A stretch of DNA of 64,000 nucleotides from Criblamydia sequanensis CRIB-18 (GCF_000750955.1 NZ_CCEJ010000003.1:186001-250000), one strand, 5' to 3'. Shown: positions 8,501-16,882, numbered from the stretch's first letter. The notes: generated from the sequence alone by a model not told the origin. Translations and numbers: made by a program.

Positions 8501-10407
8501 AAATCCACTTTCGCATGAGGAAAATTTTGGGCAGCCCATTTCTGTAGATGAGTTTTACAAAGCTCTTTTTTTTCTATAAGGGTTAAGTCGTCTTCATTCG
8601 GGCCATAGGTAAGATCAAAGGGTATTCCTGTCTCCGGGTCTTTCCAATTTTTTAGAAGGGCATCTTCTTCCGGATTCCAAGAATGAGGATTACTCCCATT
8701 AATAATGCCGGTTAATTTTCCGGCTTGCGCAGCTTCTCTTGCAGCAAAAGAAACGCCCTCGCCTCGGCTCATATCTTGACTTTCTATACCAAAGCTTTCA
8801 GAGACAGTTGTAATGGCATCTGACTTTTTTATAGCCTCCACAAAGAAATTAACATTCTCAGATGCAATCCCTGCTTGGATTAGGCCTTGGATAACAGGTT
8901 CATAATTATAGATCCCTTGTTCGAATCTTCCTTGAGCCATTCGACTATTATTGTGGTAAGTAAAAACAATAGGGGGATAATCTCTTTTTTCAGGCGAATC
9001 ATTATGAAGCTTTAAAGCAACTCCGGCAACGTGCCAATCGTGGAGATGAATGACATCGGTTTTAAGTTCTTTAACAAAATCTGCTGCAAGTCCTGAAAAA
9101 ACGGCAAATCTTTCCTTTGATGAAGCTTCGTCAGGTCCATAAATGCTCGGTCTTTGACCGCTTAAGATAAAAGAAGGATCTTCAATGAAATTGTATTCAA
9201 TTCCGCCAAGTTCAATAGTATAAACCTTGTAAGGCTTATCCTTGCTGTTAAGATGGCTTGAGGGTTGAACTTGATTAATAGCCTTTTGTATTTCAGCCGG
9301 TAAAATATTAAATTTTGGGAAAATGAGGCGAACTTTGTTATCGGGATGCTGATTCTTCATGGCTTTTGCCATTCCCTCCAAAGCCTCAGCAAGCCCTCCT
9401 TCTTTTATAAGTCCCGTAAATTCCACTCCAATCATGGTCACATTGATGGGTTTATCTAAAATTTCAGAAGGGATTTCTTCTATTAATCGTTTAGCAGAAA
9501 CCTTATAAACAGAAAAATCATCATGAACTTTATTGGAGAAATCGTCTAAAACTTTATCGATTTTTTGGATGTAAGCTTTCTTTTTTTGAATTTTTTGTGA
9601 AAGGTATTCGAGCGCTTTAGAAGGATCTAATCGAGAGGCGTCGTTTTCAAATTTTGAGAATTCTTCAAAATGGTCTTGCAATAACTCTTGGAGTTTTTTA
9701 GGAGTAAAATCTTTTTTTAATTTTTGCTTGATAACGTGTAGGTTAACAAGAGCTGAATAACCCTCTTTCTTTTTTAAATATAATTTATTTAATTGTTGAA
9801 CAACATTCTGATTGTTCTCGTCAGTCATGCAAAAAGCTTTTTTTATTAAATCATCAAATGTTTCAATTTTTTTATTTAGTTTTTCCGGTTGTTTATTGCT
9901 GTAAATTTCAACGATATTATTTAAAATGTTTTTAAGTTTATTAAAAACTTTTTTATTTGATATTTGACTTTCTGAAAAGACTTCTTCGTTTTTTGATACT
10001 TCTTGTATTTGTTGAAGGATTTCGGTGTGGTCTTGCGCTTTGGCTATTTTAAATTGGCATTTAGTCGCGAAGAGATTTAATTTTCCTGCCGTTATAATAA
10101 TAGGCAGCTCTTGATTCAAGGGGGGATTTGCCTTAGAAGTTCCGCAAAAACGAATACATTTTGCAGCGATAGTCTGAGTTTGTAAAAGACGGTTAATTGC
10201 TTTCGATTTTAATCCAAATAAAGACCTGACGAAATTAACTATTTTCAAAATTAATTTTTCAAATAGTGAAAGTTGTGTTTTTTTTAGAATCTCTAGTGTT
10301 ATTTCCGGATTTGCTGCGGAGACATTGGTTATCGAGCGCTGCAATTCTTCGGTTCTTTCATTAACATGAAAGATTGAAGATATTTTACTATTATTTTCTA
10401 TATTCAT
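5566..10407 (-). CDS. glgA-glgB: Fused glycogen synthase / 1,4-alpha-glucan branching enzyme with long N-terminal extension
   Basis: One 1613-residue chain joins two glycogen enzymes. Residues 1-310 are a Lys/Glu-rich helical extension of unknown role. Residues about 315-850 are a GT5 glycogen synthase: LIKEGGLAEALEGMAKAM (the KxGGL donor motif near 337), VTYVGRFDSYQKGLDKL near 640 and FEPCGLVQFEGWLFG followed by GGLSDTI near 750-765. A CBM48 module lies near 945-1040. The GH13 branching enzyme follows, with DGLRVDAV (nucleophile Asp, near 1217), MMAEDYSG (acid/base Glu, near 1256) and ISHDEV (near 1321). All key residues appear present, so both activities are plausible. No glgC, glgP or debranching gene is nearby. 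The reading frame is continuous with no frameshift. The start at 10407 sits in very AT-rich DNA without a clear Shine-Dalgarno. Confidence 0.93.
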   Translation of the reverse strand: MNIENNSKISSIFHVNERTEELQRSITNVSAANPEITLEILKKTQLSLFEKLILKIVNFVRSLFGLKSKAINRLLQTQTIAAKCIRFCGTSKANPPLNQELPIIITAGKLNLFATKCQFKIAKAQDHTEILQQIQEVSKNEEVFSESQISNKKVFNKLKNILNNIVEIYSNKQPEKLNKKIETFDDLIKKAFCMTDENNQNVVQQLNKLYLKKKEGYSALVNLHVIKQKLKKDFTPKKLQELLQDHFEEFSKFENDASRLDPSKALEYLSQKIQKKKAYIQKIDKVLDDFSNKVHDDFSVYKVSAKRLIEEIPSEILDKPINVTMIGVEFTGLIKEGGLAEALEGMAKAMKNQHPDNKVRLIFPKFNILPAEIQKAINQVQPSSHLNSKDKPYKVYTIELGGIEYNFIEDPSFILSGQRPSIYGPDEASSKERFAVFSGLAADFVKELKTDVIHLHDWHVAGVALKLHNDSPEKRDYPPIVFTYHNNSRMAQGRFEQGIYNYEPVIQGLIQAGIASENVNFFVEAIKKSDAITTVSESFGIESQDMSRGEGVSFAAREAAQAGKLTGIINGSNPHSWNPEEDALLKNWKDPETGIPFDLTYGPNEDDLTLIEKKELCKTHLQKWAAQNFPHAKVDFTKPIVTYVGRFDSYQKGLDKLEGAIEETLKNGGQFIVMGSLEDKKASKILDDLEIKYKENVLFIRDFKDPNGRYHYQQGDKDRQGCGSLVRGASDFLLIPSKFEPCGLVQFEGWLFGSLSIGSKVGGLSDTIIPPEKNSERFNGFLFNREEKNSMETAIRTALLTWKNYTPEQKGRLVRRIIEEGRKYSWSTSPSGYSPIEKYRFVYENAKKFAIQRKNPLKRPLVNICSQMDKIRDTSLIQHHRASNSDKLEENYSAYFYNQFNFKKLEKMYRALPEKVRGRVSSPYGYKVNSKTYEKLGSHFISGADGANIEGVQFAVEAPQAKTVQVKILTENQSHLYELSKEKNGTWAGFVPGLGIGTYYQFIVNGQIKLDPLGLSHLQNPIPGEPLCSVVVDRAYEWNDQEWMQSRVENAGKPAPVSVYEVHPLTWKKKNGEFLNYREFALELVKHCKTMGYTHVELMGILEHPNEISWGYQVTGFFSPTSRMGTPEDFKYLVETLHNHQIGVYLDWIPAHFAKDPNALSYFDGSNQYQPSFLALLFSIRNLAFDWGTYFFDYGKKPIRNFLTSSAIYWLKEMHIDGLRVDAVRCMLLSEDSNSSRRFLKDLNTVVHRDFPGVMMMAEDYSGEMETTKSMASGGLGFDQKWNIGWMKNSLEYFSKPPTERKGYYHKITTAVSEDTFHKMILAISHDEVTIKLNALLEKNTNLSVEEKFANLRAFFGYIMSAPGKKLMFMGCDSGLSQGWDEFIGKEKGLMDLKLGEKESNSQKTLQRLNRIYKSYTPFWQHDDNANDLTWIEKNDPQKIIHAYRRTSNEGESIACFHNFSSEHVEEFKVFFENKEILEKMKILALKGKKNKRDNANKDLSSEEIEKLSCLSRYPNFFEKIKNDANLKKEFFKWVFQSKKSIEEFLKKHGLPNLQWHPHEIFNSDETEFGGKGRTNKKLEYLKDGSGTIIGYKLQVPPLSNVFISENASPLPT

Positions 10408-11000
10408 AATATTTAATTAAAAAATTTAAAAAAATATTATAAATAGTAACTCATTAAATATCAATAATTAGTTTGTCTAATATTTTTTTTCTATTACCGG
10501 TGGAAATTAGATTGAAAGAATGTGATAATCGAGAAATTGAAGATTTGACCGTTTATCAAATAAAAATTATAAAAATTGCTTTACAAAGTTAAAAATTTTA
10601 TGAAACTACTTAAACAATCGGTGAGTTGTTTAACGTTTTAGGACCAAAGAAGGCTATCGGCCGATAATTGTCCCGGCACTATCGAAATTCTTTAATGCCG
10701 TCTTGTTTGAGATAATCTCAGGTATTCCCTGACTTACCTCAAACTGTAAGAAAATACGCCAGCCTTCCTCCTTTTCTGTCCCCCCTGAAATCTCAATGGG
10801 TAGAAGCTCATGGGAAAGTAGTTTTAGCATTATAAAGAAGCCCAGGAGAGGCTCATTTTTTTGATTACTTGGAAAAAACAGCCTTTTTCTAATCGAATCT
10901 CTACAATATTGAAAAGAAATCCAAGTTTCCTAATATTCTTTTGCTTAAGGTACGATCACCCGCCAGAATAATTTTTAAAATAATTATTATAGATAAACTC
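10408..11000. other. 593-bp intergenic region upstream of glgAB
   Basis: No credible ORF. The part next to glgAB (10408-10620) is strongly AT-rich and should hold its promoter. Positions 10694-10756 carry a diverged copy of the ffs 3' end and flank, listed separately. The rest (10757-11000) shows no gene or known RNA. Confidence 0.5.
10694..10756 (+). repeat. Diverged copy of the ffs 3' end plus its downstream flank
   Basis: Positions 10697-10727 (GCCGTCTTG, TTGAGATAATCTC, GGTATTC) match ffs 5315-5347, and CCT...TTACC plus AAACTGTAAGAAAATA at 10728-10756 matches the ffs downstream flank near 5377-5405 with about four mismatches in 29. About 27 bp of the flank, including the T-tract, is missing here. 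The SRP core (GGTCAGG...AGCAGCC) is absent, so this is not a working second ffs. The two copies lie in direct orientation on either side of glgAB. Confidence 0.75.
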
Positions 11001-11984
11001 TTATTCCCAGATTTGTCGTTTTCCTTTTCTTTCAATTGTTTTGGGAAGATAGGGTTCTTCATCAAAAAGAAGTTTTCTTTTGGCTAAGATAATCGCATGG
11101 CTGACGGTGTTCTCGCTATTTAAGAATTTGGCAAGTTTCTCCAATTTTAAAAGAAGCCAATGATTTTGATCGATAGAAGAAGCAATGGGACTTGTTGCAA
11201 AAGAAATCAGTTTCCAAATGGGGCCAAGAAAAGAAGTGCTATTAAGCTGAAACCACTTTTTTAAAAGCCCGCTTCTTGACGAAAGGGCTTTTTTTCTAAT
11301 TAAAGGGCTTTTAGAGGATTCATAAAAACGCTTTGGAGCTCTAAAAATGTCTTTTAGCTTGATATAATAGCTAAAATGACTAAGTTCCATTTTCTCAATT
11401 TCAAGCTCTGTTTTTGCCAATTCGATAAATTTTTGAAGAGCGTTTTCAGATCTAAAGTCAATAGGAGTTGAGATAAGGGTTTTAGCGTCTTTTTTCATGA
11501 TTCTTGCGATCTCATTAAAAAATAGGCGGTATTCATCCGGTTTTAGATAGGCTAATAAATCAAGCGAGATTACAAGATCAAAGGCGTCATCTTCCAATGT
11601 GGTATTGGGCATGCAGTCATTTTTTGCAGCGAGAAAGTCTCCTTTATAATCCTCCATCAACTTCTTTAAAGCGATATTCGCACAATCAACTCCCAAAACT
11701 TCATAGCCTTCCTTTTCAAGGAGCCTCTTTGCAAAAACTCCTTCTCCGCAGCCTAGATCTACTGCCTTGATTTTATCATGTGATTTTTTAGGCTCTAAAA
11801 AATTTAGAGACCTATTAATTCTCTCCCTTTCTTTAGCATTTCTTAAGGGATTAAACATTTGTGGATCCGTTCTCCAAAGCGTCTCGAAATGACCTTCCAC
11901 TTCCCTCCGTTTACTGATTTTATCGGGTTTTCTTGGAGGTTCGGAATGTTCGATTTCAATGATGGAAAGAGGGTGTCGTTTCAT
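11001..11984 (-). CDS. Class I SAM-dependent methyltransferase
   Basis: A 327-residue protein with a Rossmann-fold methyltransferase core. Motif I is VDLGCGEGVFAKRLLEKEGY near residues 75-95, then VLGVDCANIAL, and DDAFDLVISLDLLAYL near residues 130-150 (motif II/post-II). Substrate unknown. The N-terminal 45 residues are charged, and the last 120 residues are helical and basic and may bind the substrate. It is the last gene of the minus-strand hut-linked run, 80 bp after the AsnB-like gene, so it may be co-transcribed with it. Confidence 0.82.
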   Translation of the reverse strand: MKRHPLSIIEIEHSEPPRKPDKISKRREVEGHFETLWRTDPQMFNPLRNAKERERINRSLNFLEPKKSHDKIKAVDLGCGEGVFAKRLLEKEGYEVLGVDCANIALKKLMEDYKGDFLAAKNDCMPNTTLEDDAFDLVISLDLLAYLKPDEYRLFFNEIARIMKKDAKTLISTPIDFRSENALQKFIELAKTELEIEKMELSHFSYYIKLKDIFRAPKRFYESSKSPLIRKKALSSRSGLLKKWFQLNSTSFLGPIWKLISFATSPIASSIDQNHWLLLKLEKLAKFLNSENTVSHAIILAKRKLLFDEEPYLPKTIERKGKRQIWE

Positions 11985-12064
11985 TAAAAAGCAACAATTG
12001 GGTTAAGAGTTTTTATAAGCTAGATAAAAGATTCATCCATTTAGAAACAAGGAAAAAGGAAAGG

Positions 12065-13966
12065 CTATAATTCCAAGAGGAGGGTTTTTACATCAATATC
12101 CACAGGCTCAAATTGCATTTGCTTATTCAGAAAAAGCCTAAACCAAACTTCCAATACTAAAATAGCGAAGAGATACTTAAAGTTTTCTGTGATAGCTCTA
12201 TCATTTTGCGTAATCTTTCTCATCCAATCCTCTGAAAGAATCCCGGTTTCTACAAGGGTCCCTTTTCGTAAGAGAGGAATAAGTTCGATAAAGTTGGAGC
12301 GTACCCCCCAGGAAGCCAAAAAGTTTTCCCTGGTTTTCTTTGGTCTATTAATAAACGATTCTTTAAAAATACCTTTCATTAGCTCCTTAAGTATGGAGCC
12401 ATTTTCACTCTCTTTGATAAAATCAGGCTCTTCCAGGCTGGCCAAGTATTCAAAAAGAGCTCGGTCTAAAAAAGGAGTTTGCCAAAGAAGGCCCTCACTT
12501 GATGTCATGCGTTCGTATTGGAAGACATAGTTATCGGCAAGCCTTGTTTTTACATCAAAGTAGAGGAATGAAGAAAGATTCGACCGGATTCGATTTAGAT
12601 TATAAAATTTATGTAGAAAAACTTCAGGGTCAAATAGCTTGGCTAGAAAGGGAGAAGCTTGATGGATTGTTTTCTCATCAAAAAGGGCATTTTGATTTAG
12701 ATATTCAATCTGCCAGGGGTTCGTCCGTGCTTTTTTTAAGAATTTATAAGAGAGCTTCTTATTAAAAAATCCAATTAGGGGAAGAATTAGATTCATCATA
12801 GGTCTTGGTAAAGCATAAAACCTTTCAAATAAACCGACATCTCCTTCTTCGACGTCATATCTTGAATGCAAAGCAAAAAGCTCATCGCTGCCCATTCCTG
12901 AAAAGACACATGAGACTTCTTTTGACGCTAATTTTGCAAGCCTATAGGTGGCAACGATATTGGGATCGCCAATCGGTTCATCTAAATTCCAAATGATTTT
13001 TGGGAAATGATTTAAAAAAGTTTCCGCTGTGATCCACTCAATATTTTGGGGGATCATAAGGTTCTCAGCAACCCCTGCCGCAGCTTTTACATCTTCATCG
13101 GTTTCCCCTTGAAAGCCAACAGTAAACGCTTTTAAGGGTTTGGGCTTGATGACTTTATCTACATAATAGGCAGCAGAACCAGACCCAAGGCCTCCCGAGA
13201 GAAAACAACCGATGCTGCTTCCCCCTTTCGGAATTCTTTTTTCCGTAGAAAGAAGGAGGCTTTTATCGACAGTATCTAAGATCACTTTCTTTGGCTTAAT
13301 GAGAGACCTCTGAAAAAAGGAACTGTAGGACCAATAGGTTTCGATCGACTTGCTGTTATTAAAATTAAAGAGCAAATAATGGCTTGGCAAAAGCTTATTA
13401 ATGTCTTTTACGGGCGTTAAGTCCTGAGGAAGGTAGCCAAAATAAAAATAGGAAGCTATGGCTTCAAGCGCCGGGGTATGCGGCACAAGTCCGGGCGATA
13501 AAAGAGCCTTTAAACGTGTGCCAAAAACAAAAGTTTTCCCATCATGATACCAATATAAACTTTTTTTTCCGATGCGGTCTCTTGCTAAAACGAGCCTTTT
13601 TTTATAGTAATCGGCAATCAAAAGGGCAAAACCGCCATCAAGCTTATCTAAAAAATTTAGGCCATAGTGCTCATAAGCTCTTAGTATAAGTTCAGAGGGG
13701 TTGTCAGAGTGAAAGTGAAACCCTTTAGATAAGAGGTCTTGTTTTAATTCATCATAGTTATAAAGCTGACCGTCAAAAATGGCGCTAATGGTCTTTTTTT
13801 CGTTGAAGGAGATAGGGGTTCCAACACTTCCGATTTGTATTTGCTTATGAGTATAGAATTGAACGTTTAATTCTAGGTTGCTTTTAATGGCCTTAAGCAT
13901 AGGGTTGATTTGTTCTTCCACCTGAAAGACGTCGGGATAGGAAATGCCAGCAAAACCTCCGCTCAT
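12065..13966 (-). CDS. Asparagine-synthetase-like protein with degenerate active sites
   Basis: 633 residues with the AsnB layout: N-terminal Ntn glutaminase-like domain (1-190) and C-terminal PP-loop synthetase domain (225-633). Recognisable blocks are FDGQLYNYDEL, LDGGFALLIADY, LARDRIGKKSLYW, FLSGGLGSGSAA and FSGMGSDELFA. Key residues differ from the family. The chain begins Met-Ser-Gly-Gly, so the catalytic Cys2 is missing. The RGPD motif is not visible and NGEIYN is DGQLYN. The PP-loop SGGLDSS is SGGLGSG (Asp to Gly at 261), and SGEGSDE is SGMGSDE (Glu to Met at 358). The ATG at 13966 follows AAGGAG and overlaps the hutG stop (ATGA), so the start is well supported. Glutamine-dependent asparagine synthesis is doubtful; it may be a pseudoenzyme or make a different amide. 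Confidence 0.85.
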   Translation of the reverse strand: MSGGFAGISYPDVFQVEEQINPMLKAIKSNLELNVQFYTHKQIQIGSVGTPISFNEKKTISAIFDGQLYNYDELKQDLLSKGFHFHSDNPSELILRAYEHYGLNFLDKLDGGFALLIADYYKKRLVLARDRIGKKSLYWYHDGKTFVFGTRLKALLSPGLVPHTPALEAIASYFYFGYLPQDLTPVKDINKLLPSHYLLFNFNNSKSIETYWSYSSFFQRSLIKPKKVILDTVDKSLLLSTEKRIPKGGSSIGCFLSGGLGSGSAAYYVDKVIKPKPLKAFTVGFQGETDEDVKAAAGVAENLMIPQNIEWITAETFLNHFPKIIWNLDEPIGDPNIVATYRLAKLASKEVSCVFSGMGSDELFALHSRYDVEEGDVGLFERFYALPRPMMNLILPLIGFFNKKLSYKFLKKARTNPWQIEYLNQNALFDEKTIHQASPFLAKLFDPEVFLHKFYNLNRIRSNLSSFLYFDVKTRLADNYVFQYERMTSSEGLLWQTPFLDRALFEYLASLEEPDFIKESENGSILKELMKGIFKESFINRPKKTRENFLASWGVRSNFIELIPLLRKGTLVETGILSEDWMRKITQNDRAITENFKYLFAILVLEVWFRLFLNKQMQFEPVDIDVKTLLLEL

Positions 13967-14967
13967 TCTTTCTCCTTAGGGGAAAGCGCGTTTAGCATCT
14001 CAAGGCTTAAAAGAGCTGCAAGCTTGGCTGTCCGATCCTCTTGATCAAAAGCCGGGTTTAATTCGGCGATATCAAACCCAACGAGTTTTTTAGACTCCGC
14101 CAATTTTCTAAGCAAAGGAATGATATGCCAGGGATGGATGCCTAATACTTGAGGGGCACTGACACCAGGCGCAATAGCTGCTTGAAAGACATCAAGACAT
14201 ATCGTGACATAAATTTTTGAAGAAAATTCGAGATACTTTTCAATTAAAGGAAGACCTGCTTCATAGCCTTTAAGGAAAAAATCATCGCTTTTTACATAGT
14301 CCGCTTGAAACTCTTTAGCTTGTTCAAAAAGAAAATGAGTATTGCTAAACGACTGAATGCCAAGACAGAGGTAACGGAAGGGAAGGTCTCTTTTCTTTAA
14401 GTTTAAAGCAATTTGTCTAAATGAAGTTCCGGAAGTTCCTTTCTCTAAATGATTTAAATGTCTTAAGTCGAAGTGCGCATCAAAATTGATGATGGTGATT
14501 GCCTCGTTCGGATAAGCTTTGATCAAACCTTGATAGAAAGCCCAGCTTAATTCATGGCCTCCGCCAATGGCAAAAGGTGTAAAGCCGCTACGGATAATTT
14601 TTTCCAAGGCAAACCCGAAAGCTTCTTGAGTCATTTCTAAGTCATTGTCAATAGCCGAAATATCCCCAAAATCCACCAATTTATTTTGTAAATTGAGGGG
14701 AAGGGCAAGATTGGCAAAGCTTTTTCGAAAGGCAGACGGTCCATCGAAGGCGCCGGCTCTTCCTAAATTTCGTTTAACCCCTTCATCAGATCTAAGGCCA
14801 AGAAGTCCAAAGTTCTGAGACTTAGCGGCATTTTTTTGTCTTAGATCCATGAGAGTTATATTTTCATAGACTCTATCCCCCGGAGGGTTATCTCTACGTC
14901 CAACCCATAGAGTGAGAGCAGGAGGAGAATACCGGCTTAACCATTCATTTCCTTTCACACTAGTCAC
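13963..14967 (-). CDS. hutG: Formimidoylglutamase (ureohydrolase family)
   Basis: Hydrolyses N-formimidoyl-L-glutamate to glutamate and formamide, the last step of the direct histidine-degradation route. It carries the manganese-binding motifs of the arginase/agmatinase fold: IGGGHELSWAF near residue 135, NFDAHFDLRH near residue 160 and ICLDVFQAAIAPGVSAP near residue 257. In the last motif Cys occupies the place where arginases have the first Asp of the DxD pair; some HutG proteins may share this, so activity is not excluded. At 334 residues it is of normal length. The start is GTG at 14967, overlapping the preceding TGA. It overlaps the AsnB-like gene by four bases. Confidence 0.9.
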   Translation of the reverse strand: MTSVKGNEWLSRYSPPALTLWVGRRDNPPGDRVYENITLMDLRQKNAAKSQNFGLLGLRSDEGVKRNLGRAGAFDGPSAFRKSFANLALPLNLQNKLVDFGDISAIDNDLEMTQEAFGFALEKIIRSGFTPFAIGGGHELSWAFYQGLIKAYPNEAITIINFDAHFDLRHLNHLEKGTSGTSFRQIALNLKKRDLPFRYLCLGIQSFSNTHFLFEQAKEFQADYVKSDDFFLKGYEAGLPLIEKYLEFSSKIYVTICLDVFQAAIAPGVSAPQVLGIHPWHIIPLLRKLAESKKLVGFDIAELNPAFDQEDRTAKLAALLSLEMLNALSPKEKE

Positions 14968-16823
14968 TCTTTCTTTTCCTTTAGCCCATCAATTAGGGCG
15001 GTAATGGCAATTAAACTAAGCAGGGGGCTTTCTGCTAAAGAAAGCAGATGATGGCTGATCTTGTCAAAAAAATCTTCTAAGGAGGAGACTTTTGCAATAA
15101 GTTTAATAACAGGGGAGGGTCCCTGATTTTTAAAAAGAACACACAGTCTTTTTTTCAATTCTTGCTGATTCAAAAGAGCTTCAGGAATTATCGGGATCGT
15201 TCGATTAGAAAAAATCGGCTCTCCATTTTGAAAAAGTAAATGATTTAAAATAAGGATGCCATTGAATCCTAGAGCACCCATACTATAGATCCTCTTTATT
15301 TCTTTTTCTAAAATTTCAGCAAGGGTGGTTTTTCCGCTTTTGACCAATTTACCTGTTAATTTTTTTAAAAGTAAGCTTGCATCTCCAAGTTCTAGAAGAT
15401 TTGTCATAAGCGCTTCTATTTGATTTCCAATTTCATTCGAAAAATCTTTGTCGTTCGCTTCAAAAATCGAACGAGGGATCGTTGGTTCTCCTTCCGTATT
15501 TAGAGAGAAATCCACCATCAATAAACGATACAGTAAAAAAAGAAAAAGTTCAGGACAGATTAATTCATTTAGTGTTAAAAGAAAAGGAGTCGTCAGAAGT
15601 TCTGCAAGCAAGCTAAATTCTTCACTAAAAATTTGGTTGTAAAGCTCACTTAGCTTTTCTCCGATTAAAAGAAGCTGATCTTCTTTAGTAAAAAGAGGGG
15701 AAACGCAAGCTTTAATCCCTTTTTGACTCAGTAATTCACTCATTTTCTCAGCAAGCAACTTCTCTTTCTCAGATGGAAGAAAATCCTCTTGCTTGCCCAA
15801 CTTCTTTTGCTCTCCAGGTTTATTGAGCTTAAAGCCTTTGGTATTTTTCGAGTGGTATTTGTGAGCATCGATGTAACAGTTTAAAAAAGCGCTTAATTGA
15901 CCTAAAGCAGATAAAAGGAAGCTTTTGTCTCTTTTTGCGAATTCGTTTGGGAGAGGGAAAAAATAATTTTGTATAAACTCAGGAAGCCTGAGATTAATTT
16001 TTGCAATAAGCCTTTGTGTTGAAACTTGTGATAGGTTTGAATCAGGACACATCCGAAGGTAATATTTAAAAATAAAATTTTGAAAAAACTCAGATATTTT
16101 ATTCGCTTTTTTTATTCTAATACGAATAGCTTCACACCCGATTGGATCGTTATTATCATTTTTCATTTGATAAAGAGTCTTAAAAATATCACATTCTTCC
16201 AAGTCTTCTTCTTGAAGTGCTGAAAGGGATTCTTCTATTTCCTTATCTTTAAAAGCGCTTTTTTCTAAGGGTTCCTCAAGAGTTGGCGGAGACTCATCAA
16301 CGCTTCCTAAGGACGGGACTTCTTCTGCTTGAGGGTGAAATTCTTTTTCAGATTCAATAAGCGATGGGTTAACAGCTGTTGATCCAAACCCTTCTCTTTC
16401 GATTTCCTCTCTAGTCTTCATGGCTTCCCAATCTGAAAATTTATTTTTTTTGGGAGGAAGGACGGCATGGGGGGAAATACCGCTAAAGAAAATACCGATT
16501 AACTTATTGTGAAAAGAATTTAAAGCATGATCACTTGAAATAATCGCATTAAATTCCTCTTTTTTTACTCTTTCACTTAAGAAAGTTCGATGTTTAATTA
16601 GAGTTCTCTTTGAATTGGACTTTAATTTAGCAAAATAGCTAACCGCTATTTCAAGAATAAGAAGATCTCGTTCAGCGGATTGAATACTAAACCCTGAGTC
16701 TTTTGCAAAAGGAAGCCGGCAGTTAGATAAAGCCTTTTTAATAGCTTTTCTATCGGGTATTTTGTAATCATCAATAAAAGAATAGTTAGAAAAAGTTGTG
16801 ACTTGTTGAAGAGGTTGCGACAT
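14964..16823 (-). CDS. Unknown 619-residue protein inside the hut cluster
   Basis: I recognise no family. The protein is soluble-looking, without a signal peptide. Residues about 125-215 form an acidic low-complexity linker (many Glu, Ser and Pro) between an N-terminal helical part and a long Leu/Phe-rich helical C-terminal part, where several hydrophobic stretches (LLAELLTTPFLLTLNEL, ELFLFLLYRLLM) could be buried helices. The stop overlaps the hutG start (GTGA), so it is translated as part of the operon. ATG 16823 has no clear Shine-Dalgarno. The size, low complexity and lack of resemblance to any hut protein would suit a lineage-specific or secreted protein, but this is inference. Confidence 0.8.
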   Translation of the reverse strand: MSQPLQQVTTFSNYSFIDDYKIPDRKAIKKALSNCRLPFAKDSGFSIQSAERDLLILEIAVSYFAKLKSNSKRTLIKHRTFLSERVKKEEFNAIISSDHALNSFHNKLIGIFFSGISPHAVLPPKKNKFSDWEAMKTREEIEREGFGSTAVNPSLIESEKEFHPQAEEVPSLGSVDESPPTLEEPLEKSAFKDKEIEESLSALQEEDLEECDIFKTLYQMKNDNNDPIGCEAIRIRIKKANKISEFFQNFIFKYYLRMCPDSNLSQVSTQRLIAKINLRLPEFIQNYFFPLPNEFAKRDKSFLLSALGQLSAFLNCYIDAHKYHSKNTKGFKLNKPGEQKKLGKQEDFLPSEKEKLLAEKMSELLSQKGIKACVSPLFTKEDQLLLIGEKLSELYNQIFSEEFSLLAELLTTPFLLTLNELICPELFLFLLYRLLMVDFSLNTEGEPTIPRSIFEANDKDFSNEIGNQIEALMTNLLELGDASLLLKKLTGKLVKSGKTTLAEILEKEIKRIYSMGALGFNGILILNHLLFQNGEPIFSNRTIPIIPEALLNQQELKKRLCVLFKNQGPSPVIKLIAKVSSLEDFFDKISHHLLSLAESPLLSLIAITALIDGLKEKKE

Positions 16824-16882
16824 AAAATAAAGGGGGTATAGTTTTAAAACTTATAGCAAGGCATTAAGGCTTTTTTAAGCAA

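Noticed and set aside
10640-10760. A second SRP RNA gene
   Set aside because: Only the 3' arm and flank match ffs; the Ffh-binding core and the 5' arm are absent.
12499-12765. Plus-strand gene of 88 codons inside the AsnB-like gene
   Set aside because: It is antisense to a well-supported gene, has no ribosome-binding site and no recognisable domain.
14150-14210. HutG inactive because Cys replaces a metal-binding Asp
   Set aside because: Some formimidoylglutamases may carry Cys there; without an alignment the substitution cannot be called inactivating.
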